Positions 34,679-42,804 of a stretch of DNA of 64,000 bases are shown piece by piece. Position numbers and translations under genes: made by a program. Position 1 is the stretch's first letter; every line of letters starts with the position of its first letter. The stretch spans positions 296,141-360,140 of the forward strand of contig NZ_NHOU01000002.1 in assembly GCF_002179555.1 (NCBI RefSeq), read 5' to 3'. The notes beneath the pieces are model-generated. The model was not told where the DNA came from. It saw only the letters and a program-made list of their open reading frames with translations, and ran no database searches. This DNA comes from Salinicola salarius (GTDB lineage: Bacteria; Pseudomonadota; Gammaproteobacteria; Pseudomonadales; Halomonadaceae).

Positions 34679-35599
34679 TTGTCGCGTGCCCGTCCTATCC
34701 CTGCTCTCCTTGCACTCGCCGTGACCGTGCTGCTGGGGTTGGCTACCGCGCTTGCGAGCACGCCAGCGAGCGCCGGTTCGTCGCCATTGCGGATCGCCGC
34801 CGCCAACTGGACGGTCGCGGAAACGCTGATTGCGCTTGGCGTCGTACCCTATGCGGTTTCCGATATCCCCAATTACAACGCCTGGGTCAAGGCGCCCCCG
34901 ATCCCCGATTCGACACTGGATATCGGCCTGCGCAACGAGCCCAATCTCGAACTGCTGGCCCAGGATCCGCCCGACCTGCTGCTGACCAGCGCGCTGTTCT
35001 CCCGCGACAATGCCCGTCTCGAACGGCTGATGCCGGTCAAGATGATCGACAACTTCTATACCGACGAGCCGTTCTACGAAGCAACGCTGGCCATGACCCG
35101 CAAAATCGCGCAGCTGACCGACCGCGAGCCGCAGGCGGAGGCGCTGATCGCCGAAACCGAGCAGGTGCTGGAAGAGACGGCCGGGGCATTGCAGGGCTCA
35201 GAAACGCCGCTCTATGTCGTCCAGTTCAGCGACGCGCAGCACGTGCGTGTCTTCGGCCACGGCAACATGGTAGGCACGCTCTTTTCCCGCACCGATCTGA
35301 CCAACGCCTGGACGGGCCCCACCAATGCCTGGGGTTATGCCAGCATCCCGATCGATCGCCTGGCCGAGCGACCCGATGCGAGGATCATCGTCATCGAACC
35401 GTATCCGCGCGGTGTCGGCGAGGCACTGAAAGACAATCGGATCTGGCAGCATCTGCCGGCGGTGCGTGAAGGTCGCGTGAGCTTCATCGAGCCCATCTGG
35501 CCCTACGGCGGATTGATCTCCCTGCAGCGGCTTGCCCGCTCGCTGGTCACGGTCAGCGACAGGATCCCGCCCGCCGCAACAGAGGAAGGCGCGCCATGA
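34679..35599 (+). CDS. fhuD: Iron-siderophore ABC transporter substrate-binding protein (FhuD-like)
   Basis: About 306 residues. After a hydrophobic secretion signal (ALLALAVTVLLGLATALA) comes a single periplasmic binding-protein fold of the BtuF/FhuD type: RIAAANWTVAETLIALGVVP, the LGLRNEPNLELLAQDPPDLLL block, and GRVSFIEPIWPYGGLISLQRL at the end. It hands ferric hydroxamate to FhuB. The frame is open to 34457; the TTG at 34679 has AGGAA 9 bases upstream and puts the signal peptide at the N terminus. Its stop overlaps the start of fhuB. Confidence 0.88.
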   Translation: MSRARPIPALLALAVTVLLGLATALASTPASAGSSPLRIAAANWTVAETLIALGVVPYAVSDIPNYNAWVKAPPIPDSTLDIGLRNEPNLELLAQDPPDLLLTSALFSRDNARLERLMPVKMIDNFYTDEPFYEATLAMTRKIAQLTDREPQAEALIAETEQVLEETAGALQGSETPLYVVQFSDAQHVRVFGHGNMVGTLFSRTDLTNAWTGPTNAWGYASIPIDRLAERPDARIIVIEPYPRGVGEALKDNRIWQHLPAVREGRVSFIEPIWPYGGLISLQRLARSLVTVSDRIPPAATEEGAP

Positions 35600-37593
35600 C
35601 GCTTCGCGCCCGCTCGCCGGCCTGGTTCGCCCTGGCCCTGTTGCTGTTGGCAGTGTGCCTGGGGGCCGCCACCTTGCAGACTCAGTTTGCCGACCTCTCG
35701 GGACACTGGTGGCAGGCGATCGTCTCACCGGATGATGACCAGATCCGGCAGATCGTGATGCACTACACCTTCGCCCCGAGACTGCTGGTCGCGCTGCTGG
35801 GCGGCGCCGCCCTGGCGCTGGCGGGCTGCCTGATGCAGCAGGTGCTGCGCAACCCGCTGGCTTCCCCGGCAACCCTGGGGGTCACCAGCGGTGCGCAGTT
35901 GGCGCTGGTCATCGCCACGCTATGGGCGCCGAGCTGGATGCTGGCCGGACGAGAGTGGCTCGCGCTATTGGGCGGCATCGCCGCAACACTGCTGGTCTTC
36001 GCGCTCTCCTGGAAGCGACGGCTGGCGCCGATGGTGGTGGTGCTGTCCGGCATGGTGGTCAGCCTCTACTTCAGCGCCATCAACAGTGCGCTGCTGCTTT
36101 TCCACCAGGAGAGCCTGTCGGGGCTGTTCATCTGGGGGGCGGGCGCGCTCGCTCAGGACAGCTGGCACGACACGCAGTTCTTGCTTCTGCGCCTGTGTAT
36201 CGTGGTGGTGCTGGCACTTCTGCTGCTGCGCCCGCTGTCGCTGCTCGATCTGGAAGAGGATGGCGCCCGGAGCCTGGGCATCTCGCTACGCAAGCTACGC
36301 TTCGCCGGCCTGGGGCTGGGTATCTTCATCACGGCCTGCGTGGTCAGCGCAATCGGGCTGATCGGCTTCATCGGCCTGGCCTCGCCGGCCATCGCGCGCC
36401 TGTCCGGCGCCCGCACGCTCCCCCAGCGACTCGTCTGGTCGATGATACTGGGCGCTCTCCTGCTCGCCGTGACGGATCTCGCCGTGCAGCAGCTCGCGCC
36501 GTTCACCGCCTCCCTGCTGCCGACAGGCGCCATGACCGCGGCCCTTGGCGCTCCGCTGCTGCTCTGGCTTCTGCCACGACTCAAAGTCGGCGGATCCCGG
36601 CCTACTCCCAGCACGGGCCTGATGCTGCCGCGCCTTGCGCATCCTCACCATCGCCTGTGGGTGCTGGGCGCGATGACGCTCGTCGCCTGTGCGCTGGCCC
36701 TCGTCGTCGGCTTCATGCTCGACAGCCACTCGAAATATCCCAGCCTGGCCGGTATCGACGACCTGGTGCTGATCGTCGACTGGCGATTGCCCCGTGTCGC
36801 CACCGCCGCCGCGGCCGGGCTGATGCTGGCCGTCGCCGGCACGCTGCTGCAGCGGATGACCGGCAATCCCATGGCCAGCCCGGAAGTCCTGGGTATCAGT
36901 GCCGGCGTGGCGATCGGCGTCATTGCGCTGATGCTGTTGCCTCTGGGCATCGCCCCGCTCAGCGGGTCCGTGATGGGATTCAGCGGCGCGACCGTGGCCC
37001 TGCTGGTCCTGATCGTCTGCAACCGTCGCAGTGGCTTCGCGCCGGAAAGGCTGCTGCTGACCGGGATCGCCATTTCGTCGCTGCTGGATGCCATGCGCGC
37101 CATCGTGCTGGCCAGTGAAGATCCCCGTGCGCAGCAGCTGCTCTCCTGGCTGGGCGGCTCGACCTACTACGCCAGCCTCACCTCCAGCGCCTGGATCGTG
37201 GTCATCGCGATCATGCTGTTCGCGCTGGCGCTGCCGTTGCAGCGCTGGCTTACGTTGCTGCCGCTGGGTGCCCCCACCGCCAAGGCGCTGGGCATGGACG
37301 TGGACCGGAGCCGCCTGGTGTTGCTCGCGCTGGTGGCCCTGCTGACGGTCGCGGCGACGCTGGTGATCGGCCCGCTCTCGTTCATCGGGCTCATGGCCCC
37401 GCACATGGCACGCCTGATGGGATTCCATGGCGCCCGCCACCAACTGCTCGGTGCCGGGCTACTGGGGATGCTGGTGATGGTGACCGCCGACTGGCTGGGC
37501 AGGAATCTGTTCTTCCCCTATCAACTGCCGGCGGGACTGATCGCCGCGCTGATCGGCGGCGTCTACTTCATGTGGGGGTTGCGAAGACTTTGA
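35596..37593 (+). CDS. fhuB: Iron-hydroxamate ABC transporter double permease (FhuB-like)
   Basis: 665 residues, made of two fused FecCD-type permease halves of about 330 residues, as in E. coli FhuB (660). Each half has the signature sequences: RLLVALLGGAALALAGCLMQ and NPLASPATLGVTSGAQLAL in the first, RVATAAAAGLMLAVAGTLLQ and NPMASPEVLGISAGVAIGV in the second, plus the GLIGFIGLASPAIARL / GPLSFIGLMAPHMARL loops that contact the ATPase. It carries ferric siderophore across the inner membrane. No FhuC ATPase gene is next to it. Confidence 0.95.
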   Translation: MTLRARSPAWFALALLLLAVCLGAATLQTQFADLSGHWWQAIVSPDDDQIRQIVMHYTFAPRLLVALLGGAALALAGCLMQQVLRNPLASPATLGVTSGAQLALVIATLWAPSWMLAGREWLALLGGIAATLLVFALSWKRRLAPMVVVLSGMVVSLYFSAINSALLLFHQESLSGLFIWGAGALAQDSWHDTQFLLLRLCIVVVLALLLLRPLSLLDLEEDGARSLGISLRKLRFAGLGLGIFITACVVSAIGLIGFIGLASPAIARLSGARTLPQRLVWSMILGALLLAVTDLAVQQLAPFTASLLPTGAMTAALGAPLLLWLLPRLKVGGSRPTPSTGLMLPRLAHPHHRLWVLGAMTLVACALALVVGFMLDSHSKYPSLAGIDDLVLIVDWRLPRVATAAAAGLMLAVAGTLLQRMTGNPMASPEVLGISAGVAIGVIALMLLPLGIAPLSGSVMGFSGATVALLVLIVCNRRSGFAPERLLLTGIAISSLLDAMRAIVLASEDPRAQQLLSWLGGSTYYASLTSSAWIVVIAIMLFALALPLQRWLTLLPLGAPTAKALGMDVDRSRLVLLALVALLTVAATLVIGPLSFIGLMAPHMARLMGFHGARHQLLGAGLLGMLVMVTADWLGRNLFFPYQLPAGLIAALIGGVYFMWGLRRL

Positions 37594-37606
37594 CGTTGCC
37601 GGATGA

Positions 37607-37852
37607 TCAGGCACCGTTGAATGCGGGCAAGAGATGGCGCTCTATCGCCTCCCGAACTGACGGCAACATCACGTCGGTGTGCTGCATCAGGTCGCGAATG
37701 GCCGGCTCCAGCCCTTCGACACCCTTGGCACGATGACAACCCGCCGCCAGCCGGGCACAGGTTTCGGGGCACGCCTCTTCGGGGATACGCACGCCCAGCG
37801 AGGTCAGCCGCTGACGAAAATCTTCCCCATCGATAAGATCGACGATCATCAT
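37607..37852 (-). CDS. Small protein at the end of the dgc-etf operon
   Basis: 81 residues from MMIVDLIDGEDFRQRLTSLG. It contains one DUF-like helical block with CPETCARLAAGCHRAKGVEG (three cysteines, CxxxC then C) and a C-terminal VMLPSVREAIERHLL. No family is recognised. GGAG lies 8 bases before the ATG at 37852; a longer frame to 37918 is less likely. It lies 105 bp after etfB on the same strand, so it is probably the last gene of the operon, and its end is close to the convergent fhuB stop. Confidence 0.6.
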   Translation of the reverse strand: MMIVDLIDGEDFRQRLTSLGVRIPEEACPETCARLAAGCHRAKGVEGLEPAIRDLMQHTDVMLPSVREAIERHLLPAFNGA

Positions 37853-37957
37853 GTCTCGTCTCCCGTTCGGTCGTTGGTTTACCTCTCGCGCTGGCGAAGG
37901 ACCGATCATGTCGTCCACTGGCCAGCTGTCCTCGTCGAGAATGCCGAAGCTGCTCGA

Positions 37958-38800
37958 TCACGGCATCTCATCGCCCAGTATCTTCTCTTCACTTAGTATC
38001 TTCTCTTCGCGCAGATAGGCAATTAGCCTATCGGCCGCCTGTTCGGGGGTCAGATCGGTCAGCACCTGGCCGCCAGCCGACGACCTGGCCGCCGCGGCTC
38101 GGAAGCGATCCCGCGCATTGCCGGACTTGACGATCTTGAGCCGCTTGGGGCGGGCTCGTGCCGGCTGCCATCGCCATTCGCCGCTGGCCGAATCCTCTTC
38201 GGCGGTCAGCCCGTCGACCACCTGAATGCGGCCCCTTCTTGCCGGGCCGAAAGCGCTCTGGCGCGGTGGAGGCGCCAGAGTATCGACGGTGATCAGACAA
38301 GGCAGCGACACTTCCAGCCGGCGGCGTTGCCCCTGCGGCAGCACCTGCAGCAGGGTGACGCGATCCGCGTCGATCCGCTCGATCGTGGCGGCGCCGGACA
38401 CGATCGTCCAGCCCAGCCGTTCGGCGAGCAGATAGGGCAGCAGCCCGGAGCCCTCGCCACATTCGGCACGCTGCCCGGCAAGCACCAGCCGACAGCCGCT
38501 TTCCGCCAGCCATGTCGCCAGCAACAGCACGGCATCGTCGGCGGGTGTCATCGGCAACAGCGCCAGCTCTCCCTGGGCCGCAGCATCGTCCAGCCCATGA
38601 TACATACCCAGATAGTCGCGCAGCACGGGCTCCTCGGCGTTGCCTGCATGGACGAGTTGCAGGCGCGCCCCGGCCAGCGTCAACCCCATCTCGACGGCTC
38701 GCGCATCCTCCCGGGCGCGTCCCGGCCGCCCGGAAACCGGATGACGTCCGCTGGAGACCAGCGCCACGACCGGGCATGCGGCAGCATCAGGCGGCGTCAT
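37958..38800 (-). CDS. etfB: Electron transfer flavoprotein beta-like subunit of the dimethylglycine demethylase system
   Basis: 280 residues, with the ETF beta fold: VALVSSGRHPVSGRPGRARE, EMGLTLAGARLQLVHAG, LVLAGQRAECGEGSGLLPYLLAERLGW and VSLPCLITVD. Some usual ETF-beta marks are loosely kept, so it belongs to the separate betaine-cluster ETF group. With EtfA it probably takes electrons from DgcA/DgcB to the quinone pool. The start overlaps the etfA end by 14 bp. The C terminus holds a short direct repeat (EEKILSEEKILGDE). Confidence 0.85.
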   Translation of the reverse strand: MTPPDAAACPVVALVSSGRHPVSGRPGRAREDARAVEMGLTLAGARLQLVHAGNAEEPVLRDYLGMYHGLDDAAAQGELALLPMTPADDAVLLLATWLAESGCRLVLAGQRAECGEGSGLLPYLLAERLGWTIVSGAATIERIDADRVTLLQVLPQGQRRRLEVSLPCLITVDTLAPPPRQSAFGPARRGRIQVVDGLTAEEDSASGEWRWQPARARPKRLKIVKSGNARDRFRAAAARSSAGGQVLTDLTPEQAADRLIAYLREEKILSEEKILGDEMP

Positions 38801-40100
38801 GATAGCGCTCCTCTTTCGACAAGGCCCCGGACCCGGCCTCTGACACAGCTTCGGACGGCTCGGCGGCACGCGGCTGGCCCAACCGTTCGCACACGGCCGC
38901 CAGCACGGCATCGCCATCGGCGATGAGCGCCAGATCGGCACGCTTGACCATATCGCATCCAGGGTCGCGGTTGATCGCGACGACCCGCTGGCATTTGGCG
39001 ATACCCTGAAGATGCTGCACCGCGCCGGAGATCCCCACCGCGATGTAGCAACTGGCGAAGACGAACGTTCCCGTCGCCCCGACCTGCCGAGCGCGGGGCA
39101 TGTTGCCGTCGTCGACGGCCACCCGCGAGGCGCCCTCGCTGGCCCCCAGCACCTCGGCGGCGTGATGGAAACCCGCCCAATCGCCGACACCGCGCCCGCC
39201 GGAGAGAATGAACGGCGCCTGGGACAGCGGAATCTGCTGCGGGTCCACCGCGACCCGGCCGAGGTCGACGACTCCGACCGCAGTCATGTCCGAGGTCTTG
39301 GAGCCGGCCGCGTCGATCGACACTAGCCGAGCCTCGTGCCGCGTCTCGCTGACCGGCTTGGCGCACTCGGGCAGGGCCAGCAGAATACGCGGGAGTTCGC
39401 GCTGGATATCCTGCCGATCTCCCGCCCGCGACAGGGCAAGACCCTCGGCGACCTGCCACACCCGCGTCGCCGCTCGCGCGTTGGCGCCATGACTGGAAGA
39501 ACGGGAAAGCCGCGCCGCCAGACGCCGGCCAAGATCGCCGCCGCCGGGGAAGCTGTCCGCGAACAGCCAATGCCGTGGCGACATGGCCGCCTCCACGCTC
39601 ACCAGCGCCGCGAGACGCGATTCCGGATCGTGGGTGTCGCCATCGACGGTAGCCGACAGGTCGATCCAGCGGTCGGCGCCGGCCTCTTCCAGCCCCGCCA
39701 CCGCGCCCTGGAACGTGACCGCCGTGACAGCGAGCGTCTGCCCATCGGCCAACTGCCTGGCCAGACCGAACAGATCCCGGTCGTGATCGCTCAGTCGCCC
39801 TTCCGGGCACTCCGGCACCACCATGACGAAGCCGGCCGGATCGTCGATCACCACCATGCGGCGCGAAGGTCCGCTCTCGATTGGTGACGATGCCAGCGGC
39901 TGCGTCTCGACGACGGCGCCGCTGCGATCGATCCGCCTGATGCCGTTGGGGCCGAGGGCGCCGATCGCATGCGGATCGATTCGTGTCACCCCGTTGGGGC
40001 CGGCCCAGCGCCAGGCGGGACGCGCGAACTCCTGATGGCGCGGGTGGAGCCGATTGCGCCGGATCCGTTCGGCGTAGGGGTCGATGCGTCTGACGTTCAT
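38787..40100 (-). CDS. etfA: Electron transfer flavoprotein alpha-like subunit with N-terminal extension
   Basis: 437 residues, about 120 longer than a normal ETF alpha. The extra N-terminal part (MNVRRIDPYAERIRRNRLHP ... WAGPNGVTRIDPHAIGALGP) contains repeated R-x-P/G-N-G motifs (GPNGVTRID, GPNGIRRID). The C-terminal FAD-binding domain is clear: ILSGGRGVGDWAGFHHAAEV, ARQVGATGTFVFASCYIAVG, SGAVQHLQGIAKCQRVVAINRD and PGCDMVKRADLALIADGDA. The ATG at 40100 overlaps the dgcB stop and has GAGGAGG upstream. It is the partner of EtfB in dimethylglycine oxidation. Confidence 0.88.
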   Translation of the reverse strand: MNVRRIDPYAERIRRNRLHPRHQEFARPAWRWAGPNGVTRIDPHAIGALGPNGIRRIDRSGAVVETQPLASSPIESGPSRRMVVIDDPAGFVMVVPECPEGRLSDHDRDLFGLARQLADGQTLAVTAVTFQGAVAGLEEAGADRWIDLSATVDGDTHDPESRLAALVSVEAAMSPRHWLFADSFPGGGDLGRRLAARLSRSSSHGANARAATRVWQVAEGLALSRAGDRQDIQRELPRILLALPECAKPVSETRHEARLVSIDAAGSKTSDMTAVGVVDLGRVAVDPQQIPLSQAPFILSGGRGVGDWAGFHHAAEVLGASEGASRVAVDDGNMPRARQVGATGTFVFASCYIAVGISGAVQHLQGIAKCQRVVAINRDPGCDMVKRADLALIADGDAVLAAVCERLGQPRAAEPSEAVSEAGSGALSKEERYHDAA

Positions 40101-42127
40101 GCCGGTTCCTCCTCGCGACTCGGGCTCGAGACAGCGACACTCGCTTCGGGCTCGGCCGATGCCGGCGTTACCAGCGCATCGGCCACCAGCTCGGCCAGAT
40201 CCTTGATTTGCGGCCGCGGCTCGACCACGCCTTCCAGCATCGCGGTGCATTGCGGGCAGGCGACGGCGACCGTGGTGGCCCCCGTGGCGCGCGCGTCCTC
40301 CATGCGCATATCGGGGATGCGCGCGCGACCTGGGAGATCGGCGGGCACGTCGGAAAGCGCCGCCCCGCCACCGCCGCCGCAGCAGCGCGAGCGGAATCCG
40401 GAGCGTTCCATCTCGGCGATCTCGATGCCGAGTGCCTCGAGTATCCGTCGCGGCGCAGCGAATTCGCCGTTGTAGCGCCCCAGATAGCAGGGGTCGTGAT
40501 AGGTCACCGTCTCCTTGCGCTCGGCCGGCCTGATCGTCAGACGACCGGCGTCGAACAGCTCGGCGATGAAGGTGGAGTGGTGCAGCACCCGATATTTGCC
40601 GCCGAAATCGGGATATTCGCGGCCCAGCACATGAAAGCTGTGCGGGTCCACCGTCACGATGCGCTGGAAGCGGTAGCGCGAGAGCGTGATGATATTGCGC
40701 TCGGCGAGACGCTGGAAGGTCGCCTCGTCGCCCAGGCGCCGGGCGACATCGCCGCTGTCCCGCTCCTCATCGCCGAGCACGGCAAAATCGACGCCGCCGG
40801 CACGCAGGATCTGGACCAGCGCGCGCAGTGTGCGCTGATTGCGCATGTCGAAAGCGCCATCGCCCAGCCACAGCAGCACGTCGACGCCCTCGGGCCGAGT
40901 CTGAATGCGGGGCAATTCCAGATCCGCCGCCCAGTCGAGGCGCGAGGCGTTGTCCAGCCCGCCGGGGTTGTCGGTGGCGATCAGGTTGTCGATCGCCACC
41001 GCGCCCTTTTCCGGCGTCTCGCCCTTTTCCAGCGTGAGAAAACGGCGCATGTCGACGATGGCATCGACGTGCTCGATCAGCATCGGGCACTCCTCGACGC
41101 AGGCGCGACACGTCGTACAGGCCCACAGCGTTTCTGCCTCGACAAGCTGAGGCACGATGGCCTGTTCCGGCGCCCCCTGGTGTTTACCTATCTCGATGCC
41201 GGGATAGCCGGCGCCGGCATAGCCCGTATCGGAGCCGCCGGCCATACCGACGACCATGTCCTGGATCAGCTTCTTGGGATTGAGCGGCTGCCCCGCCGCG
41301 AATGCCGGACATACCGCCTGACAACGGCCGCACTGCACGCAGGCATCGAAGCCCAGCAGCTGATTCCACTGGAAATCGGCCGGTTTTTCCACGCCCAGCT
41401 TCGGCGCGGTCAGATCGAGCGGGAACAGCGCCGTCGACCGGCTGCCGCGATGAGCGTCATGCGTGTTAGTCGATCCGGCATGGGCCTGCCGATCGTCGAA
41501 ACGTTCCGGACGTCGGTGAAAAGCCAGGTGCAGCGAGCCGGCGAAGGCATGCTTCATCGGCCCGCCCCAGCCCATGCCGACGACCAGTTCCAGCACGCCC
41601 CAGGCGACGAGCGTAAGCAGGACGATCGCCAGTACGCCGCCACCGAAAGCGACAGGACCGATGCCCACCAGCGGCAGGCTGACCAGAAACATCCCCACCG
41701 AATAGGCGAGCAGACTCCTGGAGAGCCGCTGCCACGGGCCTTTCGAGAGCTTTTCGGGGAATGGCCTGGCCCGCGGATGGATGCGACGGCGATTGACCGC
41801 CAGCGCGCCCACGAACATCACCGCACTTGCCGCCAACAGCAGGCCACCGAGAATCGGATTGCGCCAGCCGAAGCCGTGGACGACGATCGCCAATGCCATC
41901 GCCGCCACGAAGCCCCCGGCCGTTGCCACGTGGGTATGCGCCATCGCCTTGTCGCGAGCGACAATGTGGTGCAGATCATTCAGGTAGCGCTTCGGCATGT
42001 GCAGAATGCGAGCCCAGCCCACCGGCGTCCGCTGGCCCTGGCGCCACAGGCGGATGCGACGCGCCGCACCGATAGCACCCACGATCAGCGCCGCGAAGAT
42101 CAGAATGGGGAGTAGCGTCTGCAACAT
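40097..42127 (-). CDS. dgcB: Dimethylglycine demethylase subunit, iron-sulfur membrane protein
   Basis: 676 residues. Six or so N-terminal helices (DUF3483; ILIFAALIVGAIGAARRIRL onward) are followed by two [4Fe-4S] motifs (CVQCGRCQAVCPAF and CTTCRACVEECPM) and a CCG (heterodisulfide-reductase type) domain with GFRSRCCGGGGGAALS and CPQCTAML. It anchors electron flow from DgcA to quinone. The frame is open for 180 more residues upstream because the heptamer array has no stops on this strand, but the ATG at 42127, preceded by GAGGAG, is the start. Its stop overlaps etfA. Confidence 0.93.
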   Translation of the reverse strand: MLQTLLPILIFAALIVGAIGAARRIRLWRQGQRTPVGWARILHMPKRYLNDLHHIVARDKAMAHTHVATAGGFVAAMALAIVVHGFGWRNPILGGLLLAASAVMFVGALAVNRRRIHPRARPFPEKLSKGPWQRLSRSLLAYSVGMFLVSLPLVGIGPVAFGGGVLAIVLLTLVAWGVLELVVGMGWGGPMKHAFAGSLHLAFHRRPERFDDRQAHAGSTNTHDAHRGSRSTALFPLDLTAPKLGVEKPADFQWNQLLGFDACVQCGRCQAVCPAFAAGQPLNPKKLIQDMVVGMAGGSDTGYAGAGYPGIEIGKHQGAPEQAIVPQLVEAETLWACTTCRACVEECPMLIEHVDAIVDMRRFLTLEKGETPEKGAVAIDNLIATDNPGGLDNASRLDWAADLELPRIQTRPEGVDVLLWLGDGAFDMRNQRTLRALVQILRAGGVDFAVLGDEERDSGDVARRLGDEATFQRLAERNIITLSRYRFQRIVTVDPHSFHVLGREYPDFGGKYRVLHHSTFIAELFDAGRLTIRPAERKETVTYHDPCYLGRYNGEFAAPRRILEALGIEIAEMERSGFRSRCCGGGGGAALSDVPADLPGRARIPDMRMEDARATGATTVAVACPQCTAMLEGVVEPRPQIKDLAELVADALVTPASAEPEASVAVSSPSREEEPA

Positions 42128-42158
42128 GTTCTGCTCCTCGTTTGGCCGCCTCATACAG

Positions 42159-42653
<495 letters not shown>

Positions 42654-42711
42654 AGGCAAACAACCGCTTCCACCTGCCAGATCAAACAGTTTTGGTTTTT
42701 GATTTTTCTTA

Positions 42712-42804
42712 CAGCTTAAAGCTTATGGCTTACAGCTCTTCCGCTCGTGGCTCGTGGCTCGTGGCTCGTGGCTCGTGGCTCGTGGCTCGTGGCTCGTGGC
42801 TCAC
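42712..42804. repeat. Degenerate and GGCTCGT heptamer arrays abutting the dgcA stop
   Basis: Four drifting heptamers TTACAGC, TTAAAGC, TTATGGC, TTACAGC at 42712-42738 are inverted relative to the neighbouring GCCGTAA array; next come one CGCTCGT and seven GGCTCGT units to 42797 and a final GGCTCAC that contains the dgcA stop (42801-42803). This array and the one at 27973 use the same unit and the same position relative to a stop codon. Confidence 0.9.
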
